Source of the DNA: Isoetes taiwanensis
Lineage: Eukaryota; Streptophyta; Lycopodiopsida; Isoetales; Isoetaceae
Assembly: GCA_021234155.1 (NCBI GenBank)
Contig: JAJEKV010000070.1
Coordinates: 5,649,311-5,713,310, forward strand
Length of the DNA stretch: 64,000 nt
Reading direction: 5' to 3'
Below the pieces are notes generated by a model, which was not told the origin of the DNA, ran no database searches, and worked only from the letters and a program-made list of their open reading frames with translations. Positions 52,700-64,000 of this stretch are shown piece after piece. How positions within the stretch are numbered: position 1 is the stretch's first letter; every line of letters begins with the position of its first letter. The translations under genes and the position numbers were made by a program.

Positions 52700-53970
52700 A
52701 GTTCTTCTCTCTTGAGAAGTTTGCTGGAAATTAAAATGGAAAATCTTGTAAATGTTGTAAATTAATAATCTTGTAATTTGTAATCTAGTGGAAGCTCTGT
52801 AAATCGGAAGACTAATTGGAAGCTCTGGGATCGGAAGCTCTGGGATCTGGGATTGTCGAGATATTGAAAGAGGACTGACAGTTACACTGAGCGCCATTCT
52901 TACCCTTTGTATAGAACAAAGAAATTTCAGAAACATAGAACTCAAAATAATTGAATGGCTAGATTTAGAGCCACATAGATGATCCTAGAGGCAAACAGAC
53001 AACTGGAAGCCAACATGGTCACAACCCTAAACCAGTCAAATTGGACCATGTGGACCGTTAGGGGCACCACCTTAGCTCATGTGCAAAAATATTGCGCCAT
53101 GTTAGGGCACGTGGGCCATGGATGGGCACCCCCCTTTATTTTCAATTGCATGTAAACATAGCAGTAACTGGCTTCACCACCCTTTTGAAACTGGACAAAA
53201 ATCACCGCTGATTTTTGCTTCATGTAAACTGCACATAATATGTAAAACGTTTTAATACTAATTCAAGAATTTAAACGCTGTGATTTATTTATGCACAATA
53301 GTAGAAGCCATCTAGGTTCTCATGTTACCAGAAGGCCGACTCTACTCTATATCAGGTAGATCAAATAACAAATGGGAGTTCTACAAACAAAAAGATTCTC
53401 AGTTTGATTGCACGTTTATCAGATGTAATGGTCTCACATGGGAGGTAACTGATATACCATTTCCTAACAATCAAACACAATTTGAGTCTTTCCAAAGCAA
53501 AGCAAGCAGCACATTTAAAGCTTATGCAAGACATGTTCATCATATCTATTCCATCCCATAAAACATATAGAGCTTTGTATATAATATTCAACTAATACCG
53601 TCCTCAATGTGGTAGTGCAAGCGCTAGCAATTGTATTAGATGTGATCTAAACTGGAGTGATTCTGAAGCAAATGATTTGACCTTCAAATAAAATGCTAGT
53701 TATAACTCAAACACAAACTAACGAATTTTGCTAATTAATATGACACCCAAAGTTATGTCTATTGGAATAGATTAGGTTGCTTGTGTTTCTAGCTTTAAAA
53801 TTAAACTAGAAAATGTGGATCAATTAGAAACTAGTTATCATAATATGATACTCAAAGCCAAAGTTAGGTTTACTGGAACAAATTAGATTGCAAATGTTTC
53901 TAGCTTGAGTATGATACTCAGAAATGGGGATTAATAAAAAAATTAGTTGTCTTAGGGTCCATTCGCACCT
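52700..53970. other. AT-rich intergenic sequence with a diverged tandem duplication
   Basis: A ~110-bp unit is repeated in tandem at about 53735-53905 (AATATGA.ACYCAAAG, AGATTRG.TTGC, GTTTCTAGCTT). An ORF at 53322-53561 (79 codons) has no known motif. Confidence 0.55.
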
Positions 53971-53972
53971 AC

Positions 53973-54048
53973 CGTTAAGTTAAGTTAAGTTAAGTTAAGT
54001 TAAGTTAAGTTAAGTTAAGTTAAGTTAAGTTAAGTTAAGTTAAGTTAA
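53973..54048. repeat. (TTAAG)n microsatellite, about 15 units
   Basis: A perfect pentanucleotide array CGTTAAGTTAAGTTAAG... of about 75 bases, followed by TTAACT/AAGTTA-rich sequence to about 54330, which looks like a decayed extension of the same repeat. The unit is unlike the usual plant telomere repeat TTTAGGG. Confidence 0.95.
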
Positions 54049-54329
54049 AAAAATTTAACTACCTGATGAAACTTAACTACAACAACTGCATTCACACTAA
54101 AAATAGGTAAGTCTCGGTTAAATAACTTAACTTAACCAAGATAAGTTAAATACTTTCACACCAAACACAGTTAAGTCAAAAAATTTAACCGAACTACTAG
54201 TTGTTCAGAGATGGTCTTGTTAAGTTAGTGGTTAACCAAAATGTCTTCAGACAAGCTTTAGTTAAGTTACAATGTTAACTTGACTAAAACATGTTCACAC
54301 CAATCTAGTTAAGTTTATCGCTTTTTGTC

Positions 54330-54850
54330 GCCGCATTATTTGAAGTTGACCAATAGCAAATTATAAATTTTTGTTTTAAGTCGAGCCGAGCCAATGTTGG
54401 TTTCAAGCAAAGATTTCACCAATGAATCCAAAATTTCAAATTCGATGTTAAGGTTATAACGTGCTACTATTCCATAAAGAGAAAACCATCGAGTAGTTGA
54501 ATGAAGAGCTCGCATTTTATTTCATTTTATATAACTTTCTTCATGGCCTCTACAAACCCCAACAACTGATAGCGCGAACTTGGCTATAAACATTAAACCT
54601 TGAAGTCAACAACATTACTTGTCATATAAATGAAATTGCCATAATATCCTGACCACAAAGCTACTTACTGCCTTCACCATAGTTCAATTCCCCATATATT
54701 GTAGTGCCTGGAGAAATGACATGAGTTGTTTTCCAAGTCAATGATATGACAATATTGTGGTGTGCATAAAGATTGTGGAATGTCTTTTCATCTTGCCATT
54801 CTGCTTCACAAAACAGCCTCTTGGAGAGATGGGCCAAAGTATCTGCTGGT
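54330..54850. other. AT-rich intergenic sequence
   Basis: No feature recognised. Confidence 0.4.
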
Positions 54851-54858
54851 ACGATTAA

Positions 54859-55564
54859 TCATGTCACACTGAAAGCTTGAAGCTCCTTCCCTTCTAAGCA
54901 TGAGAGGAACCAATAATGCATCCAAAATAACCTTTGATGCGTTTTGCCACCATCATCACAAAGACATGTCGTTTTGATGTCGGGTGCTTCAGCTTCTAGG
55001 AGCTTTGGAAAGAGAGTAAACCCACCACCAATGGACCACATATAACCTTCCTCGCTTCCAAGCAAATGATTGACAAAAAGAAGAATTATATTATCTTCCA
55101 TTTCCTGGGCTTTTATTGTGTTGAACAAACCGACTAACCCTTTGCAACGCCCAGCTCGATATTGAAGTCTTTGGTGCCAAGAGCATCTCCCTCAAAGACA
55201 AGCATGGCGAGAATGCAATTGAACATCAACTCAAGCGCACTAATCGTAACCTTCGGGTCCTCCCCGAAGTTATGCATATATCCTTTCTCCAAGAATGACA
55301 GATCGCCATCCATCTCCATGGCGTAAATAATACTTCATTTTCCGCCTTTGTAACAAAAATACCGTGAGCATTATCTTTATGTGAATTGGCATCTACTCTT
55401 TTCTCATGTTGATCAAAGAGGCTTGAAATGGTATCATCCTCCAAAACTTGCTTTGCTTCAATATCCACCTTTTCAACCTCTTCTAAAAGCGGTTGCAGCC
55501 TTAGAAAAAAAAACATCCCTTCAAGAGTCTTTAACTCATCGAACAGCTTGTAGAAAAGGATCAC
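54859..55564 (-). pseudogene. Unrecognised broken gene, minus strand
   Basis: Three minus-strand frames follow one another: 55564-55226 (LQPLLEEVEKVDIEAKQVLE), 55319-55134 (KVTISALELMFNCILAMLVF) and 55128-54859 (NIILLFVNHLLGSEEGYMWS). The second and third join across a one-base shift in VAKG/LVGLF. Alpha-helical character and hydrophobic repeats suggest a helical-repeat protein, but I do not recognise it. It ends with a stop near 54859. Confidence 0.4.
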
Positions 55565-55712
55565 ACTCTATCATACATTCTTGAATTATACCACTTCCCT
55601 GAATTTTCTGCTCTGGACATGGAAACCAACTTTCATTGACAGGTGCAGACACAGCATTGCACTTATACAATGGCACTAAACTTACCATCAACTCGATGCA
55701 TTGGCGCATTAC

Positions 55713-55994
55713 CTAAATCAAGAAGCATTTTGGCACCACAATAAACCCAAAAGTCCACTTCATGTGAGGATAGTAGCCGCATGAATGTGCATTCCAAGAG
55801 GTGCAGAATGAGCATGTTCTGGCAATATAGTTGTACCCAACAATTCTAGCACATTCCTCTCTAGAAATGTATCTTGCATTTCGTCTTGCAAACAAGCTAT
55901 CTTTATATACTATATGGAAAAGTTTAACTATTTCTATGGCTGATGCATGTAGCTCTGTGCGCCACTTTCCAAGCGTGCTCGAGTAGCCTTTCAT
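55713..55994 (-). pseudogene. Unrecognised ORF, minus strand, upstream of the preceding broken gene
   Basis: 93 codons with a Cys cluster (CARIVGYNYIARTCSFCTSW). The frame continues in pieces toward the 55.5-kb segments, so the two may be parts of one decayed gene. Function not recognised. Confidence 0.35.
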
Positions 55995-56229
55995 AAAGTA
56001 TAGTGGGTGGATATGGTTGCATCACAAATTTCATAGAAGCTGTAGATTGGTGCACAGATGCCTGTCTGAAAATAACCTGTTTCACTGTGTCTTTATAAGC
56101 AAAGTAATTTCTCTAATATTAATGACAACCACGACAGATTCAAGAAAAAGTACCACCTCAAGCTTGACAAACGTGTTTCGGAGAAGCTGCAAAGTGTGCC
56201 CTTTATCTTTACAAAATTTGGTATAACGT

Positions 56230-57800
56230 TGTGAGAGCCCCACCTACAACACTGCTGACCGAAATGACATGCAATTAAGATTATGTCAACCGTAGACTGA
56301 ATGGTTTAAGATACAATCCCTTGCTCTCTCCTATTGGTATGCCTTCATTATTAGCTCTTACAGATAATATTGTGGTCATACCTGACTGTCAAGTGGATCA
56401 GTCTCCCTGGATATCAGTTGTTGTATGCTCATGATGACAAATGATGCTGCCAAGATGGGATCCACTGCTAAATATGGAAAGCCTGCATGCCCTCATTTCC
56501 CTCTTATTGCTTGTTGAGGATATTCCTGGCAAACCCTCAACCTCAGTGGTGTAGAACCTCCAGGTTGCTGTGAGAGAATACTGCAGAAGAATTACTCAAA
56601 CAACCAAGGTAGATCAGTTTCCCTGAACAGAAAAAAGACTGTCACAGCAAAATTCCTCTCATGTGTGGTTTCTTGGTCTTTTTTTCATTTGATCAATTTT
56701 GTTGGACACTAGACAAAGTACTCAATCTACCTATGAAAGTCTGCTAAAGAATCCCTAGGGCAACTATGTGCAATTGATCAAAATGACCGGATCAATTTTT
56801 GGTCAATATCCCAACCCGAAGTTTCTTTTGCAAGTGTGTGAGCGTAATGTCTTTTCAAATCTTGTCGGGCTTGAATAGTTTCCGGTGATTCTCAAGAGTA
56901 GGTGCAAGGAGTTCTTTTTGGGATCTAGTCTTTCCCCTTTTTATGAAGATTTTTGGTAAGGAATAGCAACTTAAACTCTAAGGTGAATGAATGAAATATT
57001 ACTACGTAAGATGCAATACCGTGGATGTTTTCTTTTGCTAATATTTGGTTTCTAAAACAATCATCTACACCTAGGCTCGTTAACTGAATTGAGATCATTA
57101 ATTGCTCCAATTATTATGCTTTAGGTTATCAAATGAGGACAATGCTTACCAAGTTCGAATTTTCTTTCATTGAATCATCACAGAATAGGAACATAAATTC
57201 CTAAGCTCAGAGTCTTGGGCACAGGATCGGAAATAACCAGATAAAGGTACACATTCAAATAATTTGCATCAAATAAATGAGTATTTCATGCAATGCAGGT
57301 CATTCTCCGCTCATGTTCCGCAAATCCGCTCCAAATACAGTCATAGAGGTCGAATCTTTCGCACAGAAGCCGGCCCTTTTTATTTTCTCATTTCCGGCAC
57401 ATTCTTGGCATTCGAGTTTGTTTGGCTTTGGCTTATGCGTGCTATGGTGTTTCTTGAGGCACAAGGATACAAAAAGGATGTTAAAGCTCATGATTGACGG
57501 GCCGGATCCATCAGAGGGATAGGGTCAGAGAGTTTTTAATGAAGAACAATATCCCACAGGCTTCCAACGCAAAATAATACCAGGATAACATGGCGCATGG
57601 TGATTGGGTGAAATGATGCTTAGGCCAAGGGGTGCATAAGAAAAAATATTATGTTCGCATCCTCCAAACATAGGGCACTCTTCCCTAGGAACCAAACTAT
57701 AGGGCCATGTCATGGTCTATTTGGGAATCTTTTTGTGCTACATGGAATCTTTTTGATGCCCCACCCTATGGGGGAATTTCTTAGGTGAAGATTTGTTTGC
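56230..57800. other. AT-rich intergenic sequence
   Basis: No gene, tRNA or repeat recognised; ORFs are short and without known motifs. Confidence 0.5.
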
Positions 57801-57805
57801 ACATA

Positions 57806-57985
57806 TTTTTGGGTTGCCCCTAGGGGGGCAAACCCTCGTTTATGTGGGTATGTGGGTATATCCAGGTATATTCTGGCATATGCCTAGCATATGCTGGTGA
57901 CTGCTCCAAACTGGCTGCTGCCTGTAAACTCTCGGTCATCCAGCCCCATTCCTTCGCAGGCGTGGCTATGGCACAGCTGGACCCT
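57806..57985 (+). repeat. Hairpin-ended dispersed repeat, copy 2
   Basis: Same start TTTTTGGGTTGCCCCTAGGG and order of words as the copies at 50925 (minus) and 59644: CCTCGTTTATGTGGGT, ATATGCTGGTGACTGCTCC and CTCGGTCATCCAGCCCCATT. Homology to copy 3 continues to GCAGGCGTG.CTATGG. Confidence 0.9.
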
Positions 57986-59150
57986 TCTTCTTCCAAGCAT
58001 TATTTTCGTTCTAGTGGTGGTGCCGTGATTTCTAATGCATAACAAGTGATCTGAAGTTGTCGCAAGCAAGCAAACCGCTTCTTAGGGTTTACGTATGGAC
58101 CAACGCCAAAATGTGTATGGTTTGAGTCTTCTTTCGCCGGCGTTTGCATTGCAAACAAAGCAACGCAGACACATGTATTTGGGCGCCTTGGAGGAAAAAA
58201 GTGGTCGCAAATGAGATGTTGAATTCTGCACAAAACACAGATCAAGATGATTTTTTTTTCCGGATATATTTTGATTCTAACAATGATTTTTATTGATCCC
58301 ATTCTTTTCTTGATCATTGATATGAGTGCATGATCCAGGAACGCTTTTGTTATGATAGGCATTATCCGCCTCAAGATCTCGGATTCCACTTTTCTTGTTT
58401 TGGGCTTATATCAAGTAATGCCAATTTCTAAAGAAAAGCGATACAGATATGGGAACGATCACTGCAACTAAAACGCTTAATCAAGTATTGTCCAATCGAA
58501 TAAGGTTTGTACTAACTGAAGCCAATGTTATTGTCAATATGCACAGGATTCCAATTTTCGCCATTAGTCCATATGTCCCTTTTCCGTGGCACCAAACTTA
58601 TGAAGGAATTGTAGATTTAGAAGCCATAAAAGTTGGTCATGAGGAAATTTTAGATAGATGCAAATTTTGTTCGTGTGTGAAAGCAGATACAATGATTAAA
58701 TGGAGTGCCAAAAACCATATTCCCTCACTTCAAACCGAACAATACGACTACCTATATTATCCTCGCAAGACCGATTGTAATATCGCATAAGCTTCCTACC
58801 GCCATAGATAGATATAACCAAGATGAAATTCTCGATATCCGAAGGAGAGTGCTCAAATCTAGAAGAATGATGTACATTTAAGAAGAAACAAGAATGCACT
58901 AACATATAATTTAAAAAAAAATAATGCTGACTAACCGTTTCATCCGCCGTGGTCTTTGCTTTGGTGCCTAGCGTTCGCCATACCATTTCCATTTTGTTAA
59001 AACTGAACTAGTAATGGTGCCCAGCATTGCTGGGCATAAGTTGGAATCTGTGTGGACGTAAACCTGTTCAGCTCAGACTCATTTTCATAAATCTAATGTA
59101 ATAGAAACCAAGCACATTATTGCTAGACTATAAGAGGTTTTTGTGCATTC
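57986..59150. other. Intergenic sequence with unrecognised ORFs
   Basis: The ORFs at 58000-58389 (minus, 129 codons) and 58449-58790 (plus, 113 codons, with a CKFCSC cysteine cluster) are open but match no family I know. I cannot tell whether they are coding. Confidence 0.3.
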
Positions 59151-59154
59151 GACA

Positions 59155-59643
59155 CCCTTCCCCTTTCCTTTACCTTTTGCTCTATCCTGTCTTTTTTTTT
59201 TTCCCTATTTTCCTACACACTTTCTTTTTTTCTTTTTCTTTTTTTAACCCACTTCTTCCTCCTCTTCCCTTCCCTTTCTCCTTCTTCTTTTTCTCTTCCC
59301 TTTTCATCCTTTTCCCATCCTTCCCATTTTTTCCGTGCCCTTTTCCCATTCCCATTCCCTTTTTCTTTTTCCATGCCCTTTTCCCCACCTTTTACTTTTC
59401 TTTCTATCCCCACCCTCTTCATCTCCAGTGCTCTCTCTTTTCCCATTTCCCTCTCCCCTTTTCCTCATGCCCGTTTTCCCTTCATTTCCCCCCTTTCCGC
59501 CTCCCTTTTCCTTTTTCCTTTTTCTTCCTCTTTCATCCTTTCTCCACTCTTCCCTTTTTTCTTGTGCCCTTTTCCCGTTTTCTTTCCCCCTTCCTTTTCC
59601 CTTTCTCTTCCCGTTTTCCATATCTTTTCCATCCTTTTTTTCA
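59155..59643. repeat. Polypyrimidine tract, about 490 bp
   Basis: Almost pure C/T in CCCTTTTCC and TTCCC words. All long ORFs crossing it on either strand are composition artefacts. It ends exactly at copy 3 of the dispersed repeat. Confidence 0.9.
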
Positions 59644-59790
59644 CTTTTTGGGTTGCCCCTAGGGGGGCAAGCCCTCGTTTATGTGGGTTTGTGGGTATAT
59701 CCAGGTATATGCTGGCATATGCCTAGCATATGCTGGTGACTGCTCCAAACTCTCGGTCATCCAGCCCCATTTCATTCGCAGGCGTGACTA
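59644..59790 (+). repeat. Hairpin-ended dispersed repeat, copy 3
   Basis: Starts TTTTTGGGTTGCCCCTAGGG right after the polypyrimidine tract. It is nearly identical to copy 2 except for a ~20-base deletion between CTGCTCCAAACT and CTCGGTCATCC. Confidence 0.9.
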
Positions 59791-61230
59791 TGGCTTCCAA
59801 GAGCATGGCGCTTATTTACTTTGCCTTTCATGATTTGCTTTGTCGGAATCGCTTTGGAATAAATAGCTATAGGGTATTATGATGTCTCAGAGTTCGATTA
59901 GTTGAATGAATGGATTCTACAAAAGGGACCCTCTGTTTTTTTGTTGTTCTGCAATACTTGGAGATAATCTTTGCACTCTGCGAATATTTCCAGCTAGGGA
60001 AAAGATGCTAGCATGCTCACATCCCGTGCTTTGCCTCCGACCAACAAAAAAATCCTGTTGCAGCAGGTATGTTTTCTTCGATGGAATCCATTGTTTTATC
60101 TAAGGACTAAAGAGTAATGGATGCTTAGGTTAATGGAGCTCCTGTGGTATTGCAAATGCTAAGAGCTCCAAATTAGTTTGTACGAACAGATGTTTTATTG
60201 GTATTTAAATGTCTAGAAATCGTATGGAGAATTAAAATTTGGATCTGTGAATCAACCAAAGATTTCCTTGGTCACGTCACGCTATGCTACCCAACAAGCG
60301 GTTGTTTGCCAAATCGAGTGTAGCTATGCTAGATTTCAAGGGGGGCTTCCGGAATTTGCATCTGGATTTGTAGGACATTTCGATTTGGGGCAGCAGAACA
60401 TTTGGACAGATGACGGCACTGTGATGGCTGCAAGTAAGCAAGGTCTGTACTCGAAGCTTTTTTGTGCATTTTGATTGACTCTATTAGACAGGGTTGTTTT
60501 GTGCATTTGGGGCCCATCAAAAGAGTTCTATGTTAAAGCTTACTTCCAAAAGAAAATTATACAGAACGGTTGGCTCCACTGGGGATAAGAAAGAAACAAT
60601 AAAAGGTTGAAAGTAGTGAGATTTTAGTTTTAATCTGCATAATTATGTTAGCCTTGTCACTATTACATGCTAACACCTTATCCACTTTTATGCCAACCTA
60701 GATATGCAGCTTCATCTACTTTTGGCATTCCCATCTGTACTGTTAACTGTTTCTTACAGGTTATATTCTATTCCCATAACATCACTAGGCAGATGGCCAT
60801 CATATATTCTAATATGGTGGACTCTATCTGCATGTTTACACCTCCTATACCAGTCATCAGGAAGTGGATACCTGATGGTGCATATCTGTCTTCACTTATT
60901 TCTATATCTGGAATTAGAGCTAATAAAATTGTTTCTCAAATAGTTCCTATGAAGTCAACAAAGTATATTTACCTTTGGCCAATCTTCTTTCTGATAGTAG
61001 TATACATGGAAGCCATAGTATATCGTCGTGTTTTTCTTTAAGCCTATATTTCGTTGGACAATATGTGCTACTCTTTATTATGCAACGAATTCTATCTAGA
61101 GGGTGTGATTTTGTCTATTTTTTCTAATTTCTTGTGCAAAATCAATCTCCAAATCAAAATCCCTTTTCCCTCTTATTGTCCCTCTTGAACATGAAACTCC
61201 TGCTACTCCATATTATGTGACTCAGATGAT
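59791..61230. other. Intergenic sequence with exon-like segments
   Basis: A donor-like GCAGCAG|GTATGT occurs at about 60065, and an open frame at 60247-60474 reads GGLPEFASGFVGHFDLGQQN. I recognise no protein; coding status is open. Confidence 0.3.
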
Positions 61231-61477
61231 GTCGTTTGCAGGTTGGTCCAATCTTTGTTATACAAATCATTTCATCCCATTTGTGCCCTCTTGAAGAGGA
61301 AATTCTTTCTGTTTATTATGCGACTCGGATGATGTTGCAGGTTGTGGTGTTCTCACACTCTGTTATTACAAATCATAGAGATCTCTGTAACAGAGATCTT
61401 ACAGCATACAAATTACATTTCACACTCTGTTACAGCACACAAATGGCATCGTTATTCAAACATCTCTCCATCTCTAT

Positions 61478-61980
61478 TATAACAAATCATTTTCCATCTG
61501 CAGATAATGTCTGGATTCAAAGATGTTGTCGTCGGTTAGGATGATCATTGGGTAGATCTTTAATGCTCCTTTAGGTCCTGCGCTCTAAAGCTACTGGTAA
61601 GGATGCTACTTCAAGGTCAGATTGGAATAGAAATCTGAAAAGAGAAGGTTGTCCAGGTTCAAATCCTGGTCCACGCAGTTGGACCCTGCCAACACGGCAG
61701 CAAAGGCTCCAGCCCGTGCATGAGTTCTCATAAGCCTGCATGGTTGGAATGGCCACACAAGTGTTGTGTTTAGTTTAAGAACTGTTCGGTGTGTTATAAC
61801 AAACCATTTTCTGTTTGCAGATAATATTTGGAGTCAAAGATGATTGTGGTGGGCAAACAACAAGATTTTCATGCACATTGGATAGAATTTTAATGCTCCT
61901 TAAGGTCACGCACTGTAAGCATGCCACCTCAAGGTCAGCTTGAAATAGAAAGTTGAAAACCAGAAGGGTGTCCAGGTTCA
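61478..61980 (+). repeat. Duplicated tRNA-like unit (SINE-type), about 190 bp each
   Basis: Two copies (61478-61670 and 61795-61980) share ATAACAAA.CATTTTCT, TTTGCAGATAAT.T, TTTTAATGCTCCTT.AGGTC and a GGTGTCCAGGTTCAA-like end. Copy 1 has box B GGTTCAAATCC at 61656-61666 in a perfect CCAGG/CCTGG stem and a near-consensus box A TGGTAAGGATG. Copy 2 ends within box B. Probably SINE copies or a segmental duplication containing a tRNA-like sequence. Confidence 0.55.
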
Positions 61981-62980
61981 ATTTTTATAAGAACTAGTTG
62001 AAGCGCTTTATGTAAGAGTGGAAGAATTGGTTTATCTTTCTGTACAACATGTAACTGCAAGATGACAAACCAGATGATGATGATGATGGTTTACATTTTT
62101 CTGGAAGGAAACTGCTCATTACATTTCTGTGGTTCATTAGTTTCCATGGATGCTTTATTAGGAGTTGCTAGACGTTTATTTGTTTGCAAACAAGATATTA
62201 TGTGTGCGGCCACATCTAATAGTTTGTACAGTTTGATAGATGGATATTATAAATTCCTTACAGTAGCATCAGATCGTTATGCTGCATGTGATAGTGTTTC
62301 GGCTGTCATAGTCCAGTCCTTGTAAATGGTCCAAGTCAACGGTGGCGGCCTTCATGAAGCTAATGTCTATACTCAATAATTTATGTTCCGTTTTGGAAGA
62401 GAATAATCGATGTGGGTGTTATGTAATTGTCCCCGTGGTTGTGAATCGATTCAACATGCTAAAATTGTTAAGGACCTGTTTCATACAATGTCCTTATGCA
62501 ATCTCCAAAGAAATGGTTCTTAGTTGTCTTTTTGTTTTGCATTACCGGCCCTGCTCATGTATACCCGCCCGATAAAAGTACGCCCTGCACCTTACTTTTT
62601 ATGCTTGTGTTTAGAAAAGCTGATCTTTTGTATAGTAGGCTCTTAAGGCTCCAGCTTTTGCATTGGAACTTGACCAAATGGGCTTTAAGTCGTTTTTGTA
62701 AAGAGGTTCATGAGGAGTTTCAGTTAGGTTAGACCAAGACTTTCGTTTGCTAACTTGCTTCAACATCATTGTTACATTACTCGAGTTTCAAGTAGATACT
62801 AAACATGGTATTTCAAAACAATTTAAGTATGAACAAAAATTCAAGTCCAATAAATACCTCGTACGTTTCTTGAGTCCCATCTCTATCATATCCACCTTAC
62901 ATTCTCAATTGTGAAGTGAATATCTTTATTTGAATGAATGGTTGTAGAATTGACACAATACTTCACTTGTTCTATCAAAC
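61981..62980. other. Intergenic sequence, no gene recognised
   Basis: The ORF at 62062-62325 (87 codons) is open but unrecognised. Confidence 0.35.
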
Positions 62981-62983
62981 AAC

Positions 62984-63049
62984 AAATCCTCAAATGTTGG
63001 ACTTGATGGTATGCCCAAATCCTCAAATGTTGGACTTGGTAGTATGCCC
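62984..63049. repeat. 33-bp tandem duplication
   Basis: AAATCCTCAAATGTTGGACT then TG.TGGTATGCCC is repeated once with three changes. Confidence 0.9.
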
Positions 63050-63127
63050 AACGGTGATGTTAAACATGAAGACATCAACAAATAGGTATCATACATTTCC
63101 ATACCAGCTTTCCAAGTAGTTGCAATT

Positions 63128-63239
63128 TAACATCTCTCGAACTATTCTAGCTTTGTTTATGACTCTGGCTTGACATAACCAGAATCTAACATCTCTCGAA
63201 CTATTCTAGCCTTGTTTATTACTCTGGCTTGACATAACC
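63128..63239. repeat. 59-bp tandem duplication
   Basis: TAACATCTCTCGAACTATTC and CTTGTTTAT.ACTCTGGCTT occur twice in succession, with one base change in the middle. Confidence 0.9.
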
Positions 63240-63411
63240 CACTCTTGTGTGTCCAATCTCAAGGATTTTCTTACGTAATAGAGATATCATATGTAAAATA
63301 TGACTATAACAAAAAGTTCATGGGTTCAAGATCCTTGAAGTACACTTTTATTTGCTAGATTTGACAGAGAGAAGCTGATTGTATATAGATAAAGAGTATG
63401 GAAAGAATTGT

Positions 63412-63477
63412 GATTGTAGGATCCCATTGAGTTCAAAAGAATATTGATTGTAGGATCCCATTGAGTTTAAAAGGGCA
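63412..63477. repeat. 34-bp tandem duplication
   Basis: GATTGTAGGATCCCATTGAG is repeated once with a small spacer. Confidence 0.9.
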
Positions 63478-63479
63478 TG

Positions 63480-64000
63480 GATGGATCAAATCAAGATAGA
63501 AGTTGGGTTGTAGTTTTGGGATGTCGTGTAATTCTATGGTGCCATTTGTTGCTCAATCCTTAGTCGGTGATGCAAGGTAACGCTAGAAGTGATATTTTCA
63601 AAGCTTAATAGACACTGCGCATTAGCTTAGAAGATGTTCATCTTGGATTGCAAAACAAACATCTTACAGGAAAAACAATTTTGAAATTCTATCCATTGTT
63701 CACAACAAGAGAATGTCAAGCCCGAGAGTAATTACTTGGTATGCACTTTTAAGTGTATGCATATGCACTTCAATTACATTTATTATTAATATCTTTCACT
63801 GAGATTGCCAATAATACTTCTAGTAGTATGATTGTTATTGGTTCAACTCATCTTCCCGAAAAAATGGATCCATCTCTAATATGTCCAAATCGAAAAAAAA
63901 TAAAATAAAAAATATTCGAATGCTTAGTATCTCAGAACGACAGAAGGGATTTCCTATTCCCCTACGTAGTATATGCTCGAAAACATGACTTTGAAGTGTA
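63480..64000. other. Window-end intergenic sequence
   Basis: AT-rich, with A-tracts near 63890-63920. No feature recognised. Confidence 0.4.

Noticed and set aside
53973..54048. Telomere-type repeat
   Set aside because: The unit TTAAG does not match TTTAGGG or other known plant telomere units, and the array is short and internal.
58000..58790. Organellar gene fragments
   Set aside because: The ORFs look open but I could match neither to a plastid or mitochondrial protein.
59120..59739. Long ORFs on both strands (up to 180 codons)
   Set aside because: They cross a polypyrimidine tract; Phe/Pro and Lys/Glu runs follow from base composition alone.
63720..64000. Plastid-derived insertion at the window end
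   Set aside because: Some words looked organelle-like but no gene or RNA could be identified.

Overview
This window looks like nuclear DNA of a land plant, most likely a fern or another early-diverging lineage; that placement is an inference. The evidence is eukaryotic throughout: GT-AG splice sites, TATA-box leaders, long AT-rich non-coding stretches, tRNA-derived repeats, plant transposon families and fragments that look mitochondrial. There are no operons and no bacterial gene organisation. Almost all coding-like sequence belongs to mobile elements in various states of decay. Only two short ORFs (the PLATZ-like pair), one 282-codon HUH-type ORF and one tRNA look intact.

Region by region. 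0-7.5 kb: a terminal-inverted-repeat miniature element (821-1571), an AT-rich stretch with minus-strand splice-donor-like sites, and a broken minus-strand transposase-like gene (copy A, 4.8-7.5 kb). 7.9-19.6 kb: a mosaic of related elements with TATA-box leaders, acidic low-complexity ORFs, two DUF8039-like transposon protein fragments, two copies of an unnamed ORF family (plus at 11.5 kb, minus at 16 kb) and a captured FCP1/NIF-type HAD phosphatase domain (14.8 kb). A near-palindromic motif, CACGCYRGCGTG, recurs through this mosaic, mostly inside probable introns. 20.5-23.4 kb: copy B of the 4.8-kb element, opposite strand. 23.6-28.5 kb: tRNA-like/SINE sequences, a short TIR element and GC-rich direct repeats.

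28.5-33 kb: a GC-rich LINE with recognisable endonuclease, reverse transcriptase and C-terminal zinc-knuckle motifs. It ends in a (CCTT)n tail, just beside minus-strand exons of a decayed CHCHD2/CHCHD10-like (twin CX9C) mitochondrial protein gene. 36.7 kb: a group II intron domain V, probably mitochondrial in origin. 37.6-45.3 kb: a nested set. A Copia LTR plus gag abuts a Helitron helicase gene, which is split by a complete 4,005-bp CACTA element (TIRs, TCC target duplication). 45.4-46.25 kb: an intact ORF with an HUH motif resembling Replitron-type Rep endonucleases. 46.7-48.0 kb: a broken pogo/Tigger-like transposase on the minus strand.

48.1-52.7 kb: a hairpin element, then a ~1.25-kb segmental duplication carrying two intact intronless PLATZ-like zinc-binding protein genes. 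Between them lie a mitochondrial-type tRNA-Gly(GCC) and a tandemly duplicated minus-strand exon. 53-64 kb: mostly repeats, including a (TTAAG)n array, broken minus-strand ORFs, three copies (window-wide) of a hairpin-ended dispersed repeat, a 490-bp polypyrimidine tract, a tRNA-like duplicated repeat and short tandem repeats.

How the genes work together: they do not form a pathway. The organising theme is layered transposition. The observations most worth a second look are the HUH ORF, the intronic palindrome arrays with the captured phosphatase, and the PLATZ-like duplication. All homology statements come from reading motifs by eye; no database search was run.
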